DNA of 64,000 nt from Denitratisoma oestradiolicum (GCF_902813185.1 NZ_LR778301.1:3638001-3702000), one strand, 5' to 3'. Shown: positions 25,980 to 36,070, numbered from the stretch's first letter. Notes: generated by a model not told the origin, from the letters alone. Translations and numbers: made by a program.

Positions 25980-28876
25980 AATTCCTGCGGGGCCTCTATT
26001 TCCGATTGTTGATGCTGGGGGCCGCAGTGGCGGCCATCGCCGTGCTCAGCTTCGGCTATTACGTGGCGGCGGAGCAAATGAAGATGGAAGTCACCACCCA
26101 CGAAAGGGAGCTCCAGTTGCGAGCGGCAGGGCTGGCGGCGGCAGCCAACCATGCCGTGCTGGCCCGTGACTACTGGGAAATCGAGCAACTGCTGCGCCAG
26201 GCCATCAGCGACCCCAGCCTGCTCGAGATCCAGATTTCAGATGACAAGGGACATGTACTGGGCAACATAGGTCGTTCCCTGATCGACGCCACACCCAGCC
26301 TGATTTTCGATACGCCGACGATCACCACACCCAACAGCGAAAACAACCCCCAGATGCGGCGCCGGGGAGACCTGATCGAGGTCTGGTCTCCCGTCGTCCT
26401 GGACAAGACGGTGGGCTGGGTCCGACTGGAAAGCAGCCAGGCCGGCAGCCGCGCCCGACACCGCCATATCTGGCGGGATTCCCTGATCGTTGCCCTGTCT
26501 GTACTGGTGGCCAGCGCCCTGATGCTGGGCTGGCTGTTGCGGGGTCCGGTGGGAGCCCTGGGAGCGGCCACCCGCTTCGCCGCCTCATTGCCCCTGAATC
26601 ATGGCCATCAGCTCGACACGCATCCGTCCATCACCGAGGTAGATGGGCTGATCGATACCCTGAACCAGACGTCCCGTCAGCTCGCCGAGCAGGACGAGGC
26701 CCTGAGAAAAAGCCAGCGCCATCTGGAAATACGCAATCAAGTCTATGAACGACTGGCCCTGGGCAGTGAGCTCCAGGAAATCCTGAGCCTGATTGTCTCC
26801 GGCCTGGAAAGCGAGCGGCCCCAATGGCTCGGCGCCATCCTGGTGCTGGACGGAGACGGCCGGCACCTGCGCCTGGGCGCCGCCCCGAATATGCCGGAAT
26901 CCTATCTAAAAATGGTGAACGGCCTGGAGGTCGGCGAAGGCATGGGCTCCTGTGGCACCGCCGTGTACCGGGGCGAACGGGTGGTGATCGATGACATCGC
27001 CCACCATCCTTACGGCCTCCAATTCCGTGACCTGGCACTCCAGATAGGCATCGTTTCCTGCTGGTCGGAACCGATCCGTTCCAGCCGGGGAGATATTCTC
27101 GGCACCTTCAGTTTTTACCAAAAAACTCCCACCCGCCCGACCCAGGAAGATACCGAGGCCATCCTCCACGGCACCCATCTGGCCAGCGTGGCCCTGGAAC
27201 GGCACCTCACCGAGGAAGAGCTGCAACTGGCAGCCTCGGTCTACCAGGCCAGCGGCGAAGCCATCATGGTCAGCGATGGCGGCAACCACATTGTCGCGGT
27301 AAATCCGGCCTTTGTCCGTCTCACCGGCTACAGCTCCCAGGAGGTCATGGGCAGAAGCCCGGCCATCCTGGGCTCGGGGCGCATGGACAAGTCCTTCTAC
27401 AGCGCCATGTGGCAAGCCCTTGAAACCAGCAACCGCTGGCAGGGAGAGATATGGAATCGTCGCAAGAACGGCGAGGTTTATGCCGAATGGCTCACCATCA
27501 ACGTGATCCGTGACCACGAGGGGCAACCCCACCGCTACATCGCCATGTTCTCGGACATCACCGCCAAGAAGCAGGCGGAGGAAACCATCTGGCAACAGGC
27601 CAATTACGACCAGCTCACCGGCCTGCCCAATCGCCGCCTGTTCCGCGATCGACTGCGCCAGGACCTGCGCCGCGCCCAGCGCCAGAATGGCGCTCTGGGG
27701 CTGATGTTCGTGGACCTGGACCGGTTCAAGGAAATCAACGAGACCCTGGGCCACGAGGCCGGTGACAAGTTGCTGATCGAGGCCGCCCAGCGCATCAACT
27801 CCAGCGTACGGGATACCGATTCGATAGCGCGCCTGGGCAGCGATGAATTCGCCATTACCCTGCTGGGCCTGGTGGAACCCAACGAAATGGAGCGAGTCGC
27901 CCAGGCCGTACTGCTGGCCCTGTCCCAACCCTTTTCCCTGGACACGGAAGTGGGCTATGTCTCGGCCTGCATCGGCATCACCCTGTTCCCCAACGATGGC
28001 CTGGACATCGAAACCCTGCTCAAGAACGCCGACCAGGCGATGCATGCGGCCAAACAGGCGGGACACAACAACTTCTCCTGGTTCACCCTGGACCTGCAAC
28101 TGGCCGCCCAGGTGCGGCGCACCCTGATCAACGACCTGCGGGGCGCCCTGGCCGCCGATCAGTTGCGGGTGTATTACCAGCCCATCATCGACCTCCAGAG
28201 CGGCGCCATCGTCAAGGCCGAGGCCCTGCTGCGCTGGCAGCATGGCTCCCGGGGACTGATCAGCCCCGCAGTATTCATTCCCCTGGCCGAGGAAGTGGGC
28301 CTGATCGAGGAAATCGGCGACTGGGTGTTCCGCACCGCCGCCCGCCAGGCCCGGACCTGGCACGACCAGGGACACACGCTCCAGGTCAGCATCAACAAGT
28401 CCCCCCGCCAGTTTGGCGGCGACGGCAGCGGCAACACCTGGCTGGCATTCCTCAAGGAGCTGAACCTGGAACCGCGCCAACTGGTGATCGAAATCACCGA
28501 GGGCCTACTGCTCGACCAGCGGTCCACCGTGACCGAGCAACTGCTGGGCTACCGGGACGCGGGCATGGAAATCGCCGTGGACGATTTCGGCACCGGCTAT
28601 TCGGCCCTGTCCTATCTCCAGCGCTTCGACATCGACTACCTGAAGATCGACCGCAGCTTCATCAAGGACCTGACCGAGAGTGCCGACGACCGGGCACTGG
28701 CCGACGCCATCATCGTCATGGCCCACAAGCTGGGTCTCAAGGTGATCGCAGAGGGCGTCGAGACCGCGCCCCAGCGGGACTGGCTGATCGGCGCCGGCTG
28801 CGACTACGCCCAGGGCTTCCTCTACTCCCGCCCGGTGCCGGTGGACGAATTCAACGCCCTGCTGCGGCGCGGCTGA
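25976..28876 (+). CDS. Membrane sensor with GAF, PAS, GGDEF and EAL domains
   Basis: 966 aa. Two membrane helices (about 8-30 and 165-185) flank a periplasmic domain. A HAMP-like region follows, then GAF (about 255-415), PAS (about 425-540, ending MFSDITAKKQAEE), GGDEF (about 550-710) and EAL (about 725-960). The diguanylate-cyclase signature reads GSDEF, not GGDEF, so cyclase activity is doubtful. The EAL domain looks active: EALLRW, VDDFGTGYSAL, LKIDRSFI, AEGVE. It is probably a cyclic-di-GMP phosphodiesterase that responds to the coupled PhnD-like protein. Confidence 0.92.
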   Translation: MKFLRGLYFRLLMLGAAVAAIAVLSFGYYVAAEQMKMEVTTHERELQLRAAGLAAAANHAVLARDYWEIEQLLRQAISDPSLLEIQISDDKGHVLGNIGRSLIDATPSLIFDTPTITTPNSENNPQMRRRGDLIEVWSPVVLDKTVGWVRLESSQAGSRARHRHIWRDSLIVALSVLVASALMLGWLLRGPVGALGAATRFAASLPLNHGHQLDTHPSITEVDGLIDTLNQTSRQLAEQDEALRKSQRHLEIRNQVYERLALGSELQEILSLIVSGLESERPQWLGAILVLDGDGRHLRLGAAPNMPESYLKMVNGLEVGEGMGSCGTAVYRGERVVIDDIAHHPYGLQFRDLALQIGIVSCWSEPIRSSRGDILGTFSFYQKTPTRPTQEDTEAILHGTHLASVALERHLTEEELQLAASVYQASGEAIMVSDGGNHIVAVNPAFVRLTGYSSQEVMGRSPAILGSGRMDKSFYSAMWQALETSNRWQGEIWNRRKNGEVYAEWLTINVIRDHEGQPHRYIAMFSDITAKKQAEETIWQQANYDQLTGLPNRRLFRDRLRQDLRRAQRQNGALGLMFVDLDRFKEINETLGHEAGDKLLIEAAQRINSSVRDTDSIARLGSDEFAITLLGLVEPNEMERVAQAVLLALSQPFSLDTEVGYVSACIGITLFPNDGLDIETLLKNADQAMHAAKQAGHNNFSWFTLDLQLAAQVRRTLINDLRGALAADQLRVYYQPIIDLQSGAIVKAEALLRWQHGSRGLISPAVFIPLAEEVGLIEEIGDWVFRTAARQARTWHDQGHTLQVSINKSPRQFGGDGSGNTWLAFLKELNLEPRQLVIEITEGLLLDQRSTVTEQLLGYRDAGMEIAVDDFGTGYSALSYLQRFDIDYLKIDRSFIKDLTESADDRALADAIIVMAHKLGLKVIAEGVETAPQRDWLIGAGCDYAQGFLYSRPVPVDEFNALLRRG

Positions 28877-28917
28877 TTCTCCTGAGGAATCACGGGCGGC
28901 TTCACCATCTGGGGGGG

Positions 28918-28934
28918 CTTAAGCTCCGCTTAAG
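28918..28934 (+). promoter_or_regulatory. PmrA/QseB-type response-regulator box
   Basis: CTTAAG-CTCCG-CTTAAG: two CTTAAG half-sites with 5-nt spacing, matching the YTTAAK-N5-YTTAAK site of PmrA/QseB-like OmpR-family regulators. It ends 45 bp before the ATG of the efflux operon's first gene. No two-component genes are in the window. Confidence 0.65.
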
Positions 28935-28979
28935 GCTGCCCAATGACAATGGCCCATCTGTTACGGAGATGGACCATCC

Positions 28980-30074
28980 ATGTTGCGAACCACCCTGGCC
29001 TTACTGATCACCGTTTGCCCCCTGCTCAGCCTGGCGGGGGAACCCCTGATCACCCTGACACCGGAACAGGCCCGGCGCAGCGGCCTCGTCGCCCAGGCCC
29101 TGCAAGACATCCAGGCCAGCCAGGAGCATGGCATGCCGGCCCAGGTGGTGATTGATCCCCGGCGCATCGAGATCCTGGCCGCCCCCCTGGGCGGCACGGT
29201 GATGGCGATCCGGGTCCTGGCCGGTGAAACCGTAAAAAAGGGCCAGTCCCTGGGACGCCTGCAAGGGGCCCCCCTCCTGAGCCTGCAACGGGAATACCTT
29301 GAGGCTCGGGGCCAGGCCGAGCTGACGGCAGAGGCCCGGCAGCGGGATGAAACCCTCTACGCCGAGGGCATCATCGCCCGGGCCCGGTTGCGCCAGACCC
29401 AGGCCTCAGATCGTGCCGGCACGGCCTTGCTCAACGAAAAGCGCCAGGCCCTGCGACTGGCGGGGCTGGCGGAACCGGATTTACGGAGCGGAAGCTTCTC
29501 CGGCACCGTGGAACTGCGCGCCCCCTTCGACGGCGTGGTGCTGGAGGCACCAGTCCAGCCCGGCCAACGGCTGGAGGCCGCCACTTTGCTGTTCAAGTTG
29601 GGCAGACTCGACGCCCTGGCCCTGGAGATTCAGGCCACGGCGGACCTGGCAGCGGGCATCACCCCGGGCGACCCGGTGTCCGTGCCGGGCTGCCCGCAGC
29701 CGGCGCGCATCACCAGCGTCGCCTCCCAGTTGTCTGGCGGCAATCAGTCGGTACTGGTGCGGGCCCGGCTGCCCCAGGCCGCCGGCTGTGTCCGGCCCTA
29801 CCAGCAGTTGCAGGTCCAGGTGCAGCCTTCGGGCAATCACCACCGGGAGGGATGGGTGCTGCCCACGGCGGCCCTGGTACGCCATCAGGGCCAGCCCTGG
29901 GTCTTCGTCGCCGCACCGGGCGGCTACCGCCCGGTGGCGGTGCGGCTGCTGGATGAATCGGACCAGACCGTGCGCATCGCCCCCGGCCTGCCGGCAGAAA
30001 GCGTGGTGGTGGTGAAGGGCGGCGCCATCCTCAAGGCTGTCTGGCTGGGTCTGGGCACCCCGGGGGGGCATTGA
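28980..30074 (+). CDS. RND efflux membrane-fusion protein (CusB/CzcB-like)
   Basis: 364 aa. Signal peptide ending LSLAG, then a HlyD-type layout: barrel-sandwich/lipoyl half-motifs (APLGGTVMAIRVLAGETVKKGQSLGRLQ and FSGTVELRAPFDGVVLEAPVQPGQRLEAATLLFKLG) around a short alpha hairpin, then beta-barrel and membrane-proximal domains. It links the RND pump to the outer-membrane channel. No N-terminal metal-binding His/Met cluster is visible. First gene of a four-gene operon; the RND gene starts directly after its stop. Confidence 0.9.
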   Translation: MLRTTLALLITVCPLLSLAGEPLITLTPEQARRSGLVAQALQDIQASQEHGMPAQVVIDPRRIEILAAPLGGTVMAIRVLAGETVKKGQSLGRLQGAPLLSLQREYLEARGQAELTAEARQRDETLYAEGIIARARLRQTQASDRAGTALLNEKRQALRLAGLAEPDLRSGSFSGTVELRAPFDGVVLEAPVQPGQRLEAATLLFKLGRLDALALEIQATADLAAGITPGDPVSVPGCPQPARITSVASQLSGGNQSVLVRARLPQAAGCVRPYQQLQVQVQPSGNHHREGWVLPTAALVRHQGQPWVFVAAPGGYRPVAVRLLDESDQTVRIAPGLPAESVVVVKGGAILKAVWLGLGTPGGH

Positions 30075-33000
30075 ATGTTGTCCCGCCTGGTGGAATTTTC
30101 CCTGCGCCAGCGCCTGCTGGTGCTCGTCATCATGGTGCTGCTGATGGGCGGCGGTGCGGCGGCCCTGCGCCAGTTGCCCATCGACGCCTATCCGGACGTG
30201 TCCTCCACCCAGGTCAAGATCATCATCAAGTCCCCGGGCATGACGCCGGAGGAGGTGGAGACCCGCATCGTCACCCCCATCGAACTGGAGATGCTGGGCA
30301 TTCCGGACAAGCGCATGGTGCGCTCGGTCTCCAAGTACGCCATCGCCGACATCACCCTGGATTTCCAGGACGGCACCGACATCTACTGGGCCCGCCAACA
30401 GGTGAGCGAACGCCTGGCCGGCCTGATGACCGAACTGCCGGCCGGGACCAGCGGCGGCATGGCGCCCATCACCACTCCTCTGGGGGAGATGCTGATGTTC
30501 ACCATTGAAGGAGAACTTCCCCTGGCGGAAAAGCGCTCCTTGCTGGACTGGGTGATCCGCCCCCAATTGCGCACCCTGCCCGGCGTGGCCGAGATCAATA
30601 GCCTGGGGGGCCAGGTGCGCAGCTTCGAGGTGGTGCCCGACCTGATGGCCCTGAAGGCCCGCGGCCTGAACCTGGCCGACTTGCGGCAGGCCCTGGAAGC
30701 CAATAACCGCAACGAAGGTGCCGGACGCCTGGCCGAAGGCGAGGAATCGCTGCTGGTGCGCATAGAAGGCAGCGTGAAAACCCTGGCGGACATCGCCGAG
30801 ATCGTCGTTGCCAGCCGCGACGGCAGCGTGGTCCGGGTGGGCGATGTGGCCCGGGTTCACATCGGCAGCCTGAGCCGCTACGGTTTCGTCACCCACGGCG
30901 GCCGGGAGGAAGCTGTGGAAGGCCTGGTGCTGGGGCTGCGGGGGGCCAACGCGCAACAGGTGGTGGGCGGCGTCAAGGCCCGCCTGGCGGAAATCCAGAA
31001 GACCCTGCCCGATGGCGTCACCACCCGCATCTTCTATGACCGGGGCGCCCTGGTGGAACGGGCGGTGGGCACGGTGTCCCGAGCTCTGGGGGAGGCCATC
31101 GTACTGGTGCTGGTGCTGCTCCTGGCCTTTCTCGGCGGGCTGCGGCCGGCCCTGGTGGTGGCCACCGTGCTGCCCATGGCGGCCCTGATCACCTTCGCCA
31201 TGATGCATCTGTTCGGCATGTCGGCCAACCTGATGAGCCTGGGGGGGCTGGCCATTGCCATCGGCATGCTGGTGGATGGCGCGGTGGTGGTGGTGGAGAA
31301 CGTGGAAAGCGAACTGGCCCGGTCGGGGCAGGAATCCCTGCCCCTGCTCCACCGCATCTACCGGGCGGTGCGGGAGGTGACCCTGCCCGTGGCCTCGGGC
31401 ATGGTCATCATCGTCATTGTCTTCCTGCCCCTGCTGACCCTCCAGGGTCTGGAGGGCAAGCTGTTCACCCCGGTGGCCCTGACCATCGTCTTCGCCCTGT
31501 CCGCTTCCCTGCTGCTTTCCCTGACGGTGATTCCGGTGCTGGCCTCCCTGCTGCTCAAGCCCGACCCCCAACACCAGGAACCCTGGCTGCCAAAGAAGCT
31601 GACGGCCCTCTACGCCCCGTTGCTGGACCATGCCCTGGCCCATGCCCGCTGGGTGATGATCACTGCCCTGATCCTGCTGGGCCTGACCGGCGGCGCCTTC
31701 CTGCTGCTGGGCAAGACCTTCATGCCCACCATGGATGAGGGCGACCTGCTGATGCAGGTGGTCAAGCTGCCCTCCATCGATCTGAACACCAGTGCCCACA
31801 TGGATCTGGCGATGCAAAAGACGCTGCTGGCGGAGGTGCCTGAAATCCGCGACATCGTGGCCCGCACCGGATCCGACGAATTGGGTCTGGATCCCATGGG
31901 TCTCAACGAGACCGACAGTTTCCTGGTGCTGAAGCCCCGGGAGCAGTGGCGCCAGCCCGACAAGGAGTGGCTGATGGAGGAGATACGGCGGGTCATGGCC
32001 GGGTTCCCGGGCATCGATATTTCATTCACCCAGCCCATCGAAATGCGGGTCTCGGAAATGCTCACCGGCACCCGGGGGGATCTGGCCGTGAAGATTTATG
32101 GCAGCGACCTGGGGGAACTCAATGCCCTGGCGGAGCGGATGGCCGCCCTGCTGAAGAACATCCGGGGCGCCCAGGACGTGCTGACGGTAAAGAATGAGGG
32201 CGTCCAGTACTACACGGTGGAAGTGGATCGTCTGGCCGCCGGCCGCCTCGGTTTCTCCGTGGCGGAAATTGCGAACGTGCTGCGCACCCAGGTGGAAGGC
32301 CAGCCGGCCGGCCTGGTGCTGGAAGGCAATCGCCGCACGCCCCTGATCATCCGCGGCGGTGAGGAAGTACGCCTGTCGCCGGCCCTCTTCGCCAATACCC
32401 AGCTGCCCCTGCCCGGCGGCGGCAGCGTGGCCCTGTCCAGTCTGGCCCAACTCAAGCGTGTGGCCGGCCCGGTGAAGGTGGACCACGAGAATGCCCAACG
32501 CATGGTGGTGATCCAGGCCAATGTCGGCGGCCGGGACCTGGTGGGATTCGTGGAGGAAGCCAAACTGAAAATGGCGGCCCAGATCCCCCTACCCGCCGGC
32601 TATGCCGTGGCCTGGGGTGGCCAGTTCGAGAACCAGCAGCGGGCGGCACGACGCCTGGCCCTGGTGGTGCCGGTGGCCCTGGCCCTGATCTTCCTGATCC
32701 TCTTCGCCACCTTCCGCTCCCTGCGTCAGGCGGCCCTGGTCTTCGCCAACATTCCCTTCGCCATGATCGGCGGCGTCTTTGCCCTGCTGCTGGCCGGTGA
32801 ATATCTGTCGGTGCCGGCCTCGGTGGGCTTCATCGCCCTGCTGGGCATCGCCGTGCTGAATGGCCTGGTGATGATCAGCCACTTCAACCAGTTGCTGAAC
32901 CAGGGCCTGCCCATGGCCCGGGTGGTGGCGGAAGGCGCCCGGCGCCGCCTGCGGCCAGTGCTGATGACCGCCAGCATTGCCGCCCTGGGCCTGGTGCCCC

Positions 33001-33140
33001 TGCTCTTCGCCAGCGGCCCCGGCTCGGAAGTCCAGAAGCCCCTGGCCATCGTGGTCATCGGCGGCCTGGTCACCTCCACCGCCCTGACCCTGTTCATGCT
33101 GCCCATCCTGTTCCGCCGTTACGGCGTGGAGACGAAATGA
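30075..33140 (+). CDS. Heavy-metal RND efflux pump (CusA/CzcA family)
   Basis: 1021 aa, full length. Proton-driven inner-membrane exporter. Twelve-helix RND topology with two large periplasmic loops; N-terminal LRQLPIDAYPDVSSTQVKI is diagnostic of the metal-efflux (HME) subfamily. Helix 4 reads AIGMLVDGAVVVVEN: it has the conserved VDGAVVxVEN Asp and Glu but Ala where zinc/cobalt pumps usually have the first Asp (DFG), and lacks the CusA-type AMVDAA. Metal specificity is therefore unclear. It lies between the fusion protein and a DUF3240 gene. Confidence 0.93.
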   Translation: MLSRLVEFSLRQRLLVLVIMVLLMGGGAAALRQLPIDAYPDVSSTQVKIIIKSPGMTPEEVETRIVTPIELEMLGIPDKRMVRSVSKYAIADITLDFQDGTDIYWARQQVSERLAGLMTELPAGTSGGMAPITTPLGEMLMFTIEGELPLAEKRSLLDWVIRPQLRTLPGVAEINSLGGQVRSFEVVPDLMALKARGLNLADLRQALEANNRNEGAGRLAEGEESLLVRIEGSVKTLADIAEIVVASRDGSVVRVGDVARVHIGSLSRYGFVTHGGREEAVEGLVLGLRGANAQQVVGGVKARLAEIQKTLPDGVTTRIFYDRGALVERAVGTVSRALGEAIVLVLVLLLAFLGGLRPALVVATVLPMAALITFAMMHLFGMSANLMSLGGLAIAIGMLVDGAVVVVENVESELARSGQESLPLLHRIYRAVREVTLPVASGMVIIVIVFLPLLTLQGLEGKLFTPVALTIVFALSASLLLSLTVIPVLASLLLKPDPQHQEPWLPKKLTALYAPLLDHALAHARWVMITALILLGLTGGAFLLLGKTFMPTMDEGDLLMQVVKLPSIDLNTSAHMDLAMQKTLLAEVPEIRDIVARTGSDELGLDPMGLNETDSFLVLKPREQWRQPDKEWLMEEIRRVMAGFPGIDISFTQPIEMRVSEMLTGTRGDLAVKIYGSDLGELNALAERMAALLKNIRGAQDVLTVKNEGVQYYTVEVDRLAAGRLGFSVAEIANVLRTQVEGQPAGLVLEGNRRTPLIIRGGEEVRLSPALFANTQLPLPGGGSVALSSLAQLKRVAGPVKVDHENAQRMVVIQANVGGRDLVGFVEEAKLKMAAQIPLPAGYAVAWGGQFENQQRAARRLALVVPVALALIFLILFATFRSLRQAALVFANIPFAMIGGVFALLLAGEYLSVPASVGFIALLGIAVLNGLVMISHFNQLLNQGLPMARVVAEGARRRLRPVLMTASIAALGLVPLLFASGPGSEVQKPLAIVVIGGLVTSTALTLFMLPILFRRYGVETK

Positions 33141-33454
33141 TGCAATCCGATTGCGACGCCTGCCTGAAGCTGATCCTGCCGCGTAGTCTGGAAGAACCGG
33201 TGGTGGATTTCCTGCTGCAACATCCGGCCCAGGCCGGTGCCTTCATCGCCTATGGCGTGGATGGCCACGGGGCACCGGAATCCATCCTCAGCACCAGCGA
33301 GGAAGTGCGGGGACGGGCCGAGCGCATCAAGGTGGAAATCCTGACCCGGGAAGTCCAGGCCCGACAACTGGTGGCGGAGCTGAATCTGCTGCTGCCGGGC
33401 GCCCCCATCAGTTACTGGATCACCACCATCGTCGAGGCCGGGAGGTTTGCATGA
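33137..33454 (+). CDS. DUF3240 family protein
   Basis: 105 aa, soluble. It matches the small DUF3240 proteins that accompany heavy-metal RND operons; a PII-like fold has been suggested for such proteins, and the alternating beta/alpha pattern here (CLKLILPRSLEEPVVDFLLQ ... AERIKVEILTREVQARQLVAELN) is compatible. It overlaps both neighbours by 4 nt (ATGA), so all are translated together. It may sense metal or nucleotide and control the pump; this is inference. Confidence 0.8.
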   Translation: MMQSDCDACLKLILPRSLEEPVVDFLLQHPAQAGAFIAYGVDGHGAPESILSTSEEVRGRAERIKVEILTREVQARQLVAELNLLLPGAPISYWITTIVEAGRFA

Positions 33455-34770
33455 AGGTCCGGGAATTCCGTCTGCTGTTGCTGGGGGCAGCACTCTTGCG
33501 GGCTTTGTCGTCCCCCGCCGCCGAGCCAGCCGACCTGCCTCCCGTCGAGGTGGTCAGCCGCGCCCTGGCGGCCCATCCCCTGGTGCGCGCCGCCGAGTCC
33601 GGCATTGCCCTGGAACAGGCACGCAGCGAGCAACTGGAAGCCGGCCCCCATGAAGTAGCCCTCACCCTGGGCAACAGCCGCCGCCGCGAAACCCTCACCG
33701 ACACCCGTTATGCCGAACAGGAAATCGGCCTGCAACGGGCCTTCCGCCTGCCGGGCAAGCGCGGTGCCGACCAGCAACTGGGCGCCGCCGGTCTGGCCCT
33801 GGCCCTGGCCCAGCGGGGCGAGGCCCGTCACGAGACCTCGCGCCTGCTGCTGTCCCTCTGGTTCAATGTGCTGCGGGAAGCCTCCACCCTGACCGAATGG
33901 GAGGCCCAGGCGACGGTCCTGAGCGAACAGGTCCGGGCGGCCCGGCGCCGGGCAGAACTGGGAGATGCCTCCGCCCTCGACCAGTCCCTGGCAGAGGCCC
34001 AGTTGGCCCAGGCCGAGGCTCAACGGAGTCAGGCCGGCACCCGGCTGCAACTGGCCCGCAACGAACTGGCCCAGCACTTTCCCACCCTGCCCACGCCCCC
34101 CGCCGTCCTGGCGGAACCCCAGCCACCCCTGCAAGGTCTGGCGCAGTGGCGGGAGCAGATTCTCAACCATCACCACGGCCTGGCCCTGGCGCGAACCACG
34201 GCCCAGCGCCAGCGTATCGGCGCCGGCCGCGCCGAACTGGAACGCCTGCCGGACCCGACCCTGGGCCTGCATTGGGCTTCGGAACGAGGCGGCCAGGAAA
34301 AACTGTTCGGAGTGCAACTGATCATTCCCCTGCCGGGTGGCGCCCGGGCCGCCGCCAGCCGAGGCGCCCAGGCCGAGGCCGAGATCGCCAATGCCCGGGA
34401 AGCCGCCGCCCTAGCCCAGGCGGAAGCGGAAGTCCGCCGCACCGTGACCCAGGCCGAAGCCGCCTATCGCCACTGGCAACAGCAATCCCAAGTGGCGGCG
34501 AAGATGGACAAGAATGCGCGCCTGCTGGATCGGGCCTGGCGCCTGGGCGAAGGTCAGATCTCCGAGCTGATTACGGCCCGCCGACTGGCTGTCGACGCCC
34601 AACTGGCCGCGGTTCAGGCCCGGGCCGAAGCCCGCGAGAGCCACTACCGGCTCATGCTGGATGCCCATCAGCTCTGGCCCCTGGACGGTCATCCGGATGA
34701 AACTCCGGGAGAAGCCGCCCTCAAGGAACAGCGGGAGCGGCTGGCGCACCTGCTGCCAGTTGCTCCCTGA
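33451..34770 (+). CDS. Outer-membrane efflux protein (TolC/CusC/CzcC family)
   Basis: 439 aa. Signal peptide (about 1-24), then two OEP repeats of long helical hairpins rich in Ala/Gln/Glu/Arg (for example GDASALDQSLAEAQLAQAEAQR and AEAEVRRTVTQAEAAYRHW). Strand segments HEVALTLGNS and PDPTLGLHWASE and FGVQLIIPLPGG would form the beta barrel. It completes the tripartite metal efflux system. No lipobox cysteine is seen, so it is probably not lipidated. Confidence 0.9.
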   Translation: MKVREFRLLLLGAALLRALSSPAAEPADLPPVEVVSRALAAHPLVRAAESGIALEQARSEQLEAGPHEVALTLGNSRRRETLTDTRYAEQEIGLQRAFRLPGKRGADQQLGAAGLALALAQRGEARHETSRLLLSLWFNVLREASTLTEWEAQATVLSEQVRAARRRAELGDASALDQSLAEAQLAQAEAQRSQAGTRLQLARNELAQHFPTLPTPPAVLAEPQPPLQGLAQWREQILNHHHGLALARTTAQRQRIGAGRAELERLPDPTLGLHWASERGGQEKLFGVQLIIPLPGGARAAASRGAQAEAEIANAREAAALAQAEAEVRRTVTQAEAAYRHWQQQSQVAAKMDKNARLLDRAWRLGEGQISELITARRLAVDAQLAAVQARAEARESHYRLMLDAHQLWPLDGHPDETPGEAALKEQRERLAHLLPVAP

Positions 34771-34779
34771 AGCAGAGCC

Positions 34780-35256
34780 TCAGCCCGCCAGTCTGGCGAA
34801 GGCCGCCACCACTTCCGGCGGCGCCTGGACCAGCTCGATCAATACACCCTCGCCACCGACGGGAAATTCGTCATTGCCCTTGGGGTGCAGGAAACAGATG
34901 TCGAAGCCAGCGGCACCCTTCCTGATGCCGCCAGGGGCGAAGCGCACGCCGTTGGCGGTGAGCCACTCCACGGCACGGGGCAGGTCATCGATCCACAGAC
35001 CCACGTGGTTCAGGGGCGTGGTGTGCACGGCGGGCTTCTTCTCCGGATCCAGGGGCTGCATCAGGTCCACTTCCACCTTGAAGGGGCCGCTGCCCATGGC
35101 GCAGATGTCCTCGTCCACGTTTTCCTTCTCGGAGACGAAGTTGCCGGTGATTTCCAGACCCAGCTTGTCCACCCAGAGGGTCTTGAGTTTTTCCTTGGAG
35201 GGACCGCCGATGGCGATCTGCTGAATACCGAGAACCTTGAAGGGGCGCTGACTCAT
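34780..35256 (-). CDS. VOC-family (glyoxalase/methylmalonyl-CoA epimerase-like) protein
   Basis: 158 aa, soluble. Paired beta-alpha-beta-beta-beta modules of the vicinal oxygen chelate fold: [33 protein letters not shown], then [46 protein letters not shown] and [10 protein letters not shown] with the terminal Glu. Candidate metal ligands are His83 region, His124 and Glu141. Function within the superfamily (epimerase, dioxygenase, glyoxalase) is not determinable. The ATG overlaps the lgt stop (ATGA), so it is translationally coupled to lgt. Confidence 0.82.
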   Translation of the reverse strand: MSQRPFKVLGIQQIAIGGPSKEKLKTLWVDKLGLEITGNFVSEKENVDEDICAMGSGPFKVEVDLMQPLDPEKKPAVHTTPLNHVGLWIDDLPRAVEWLTANGVRFAPGGIRKGAAGFDICFLHPKGNDEFPVGGEGVLIELVQAPPEVVAAFARLAG

Positions 35257-36047
35257 GAAGACTCCTGTTTGCGATAGGCAATGAAAATCAGAAGGACACC
35301 GATCAGCACCATGGGCAGGGACAGCCACTGCCCCATGCTGACCGTGTAGGAATGACCGAAGATGCCGGCATCGGGCTCGCGGAAATATTCGCCAAGCCAG
35401 CGGAATACGCCGTAGCCGACCAGGAAGGCGCCGGACAGGGCCCGCAAGGGGCGCGGGCGGGCGCCGTAGAACCAGAGGATCAGGAACAGCAGCAGGCCCT
35501 CCATCCCCGCCTGGTAGAGCTGGGAGGGATGGCGCGGCAGGGTATCCACATGGGGAAAGATCATGGACCAGGGCAGTGCCGGGTCCGCCACCCGGCCCCA
35601 CAGTTCGCCGTTGATGAAGTTGCCGATGCGCCCGGCCAGAAGGCCCGTGGGTACCAGGGGGGCGATGAAGTCCGTCACCTGGAAAAAACTGCGCCCTGTC
35701 TTCTTGCCCCACAGGGCCATGGCCACCAGCACACCGAGAAAACCGCCATGGAAGCTCATGCCCCCCTTCCACACCGCGAGAATTTCAGCGGGATGGACCA
35801 GGTAATAGCCCGGCTCGTAGAACAGCACCTGGCCCAGGCGGCCGCCGAGGATCACCCCCAGCACCCCGTAGAACAGCAGGTCGTCGATGTCCTGGCGGGA
35901 CCAGCCCGGAGCCAGGCCCCGGGCCATGCGGACGCGGCCCAGGACCACGAAGAGGATGAAGCCCGCCAGATACATCAGACCATACCAGTGCACGGCCAAA
36001 GGGCCCAGGCGAAGGGCGACAGGGTCGAGTTGGGGATAGATCAGCAT
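35253..36047 (-). CDS. lgt: Prolipoprotein diacylglyceryl transferase
   Basis: 264 aa, polytopic inner-membrane enzyme that transfers diacylglycerol to the lipobox cysteine of prolipoproteins. Family motifs: N-terminal [26 protein letters not shown], the [13 protein letters not shown] region, [11 protein letters not shown], and the Lgt signature [14 protein letters not shown], followed by HPSQLYQAG. Full length. Confidence 0.96.
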   Translation of the reverse strand: MLIYPQLDPVALRLGPLAVHWYGLMYLAGFILFVVLGRVRMARGLAPGWSRQDIDDLLFYGVLGVILGGRLGQVLFYEPGYYLVHPAEILAVWKGGMSFHGGFLGVLVAMALWGKKTGRSFFQVTDFIAPLVPTGLLAGRIGNFINGELWGRVADPALPWSMIFPHVDTLPRHPSQLYQAGMEGLLLFLILWFYGARPRPLRALSGAFLVGYGVFRWLGEYFREPDAGIFGHSYTVSMGQWLSLPMVLIGVLLIFIAYRKQESS

Positions 36048-36070
36048 GGGCGCATTATCGGCGATCCCGG

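Noticed and set aside
29481..31817. 778-codon open frame on the minus strand opposite the efflux genes
   Set aside because: His/Gln-rich translation typical of the antisense of a GC-rich coding frame; the plus-strand MFP and RND proteins are clearly real.
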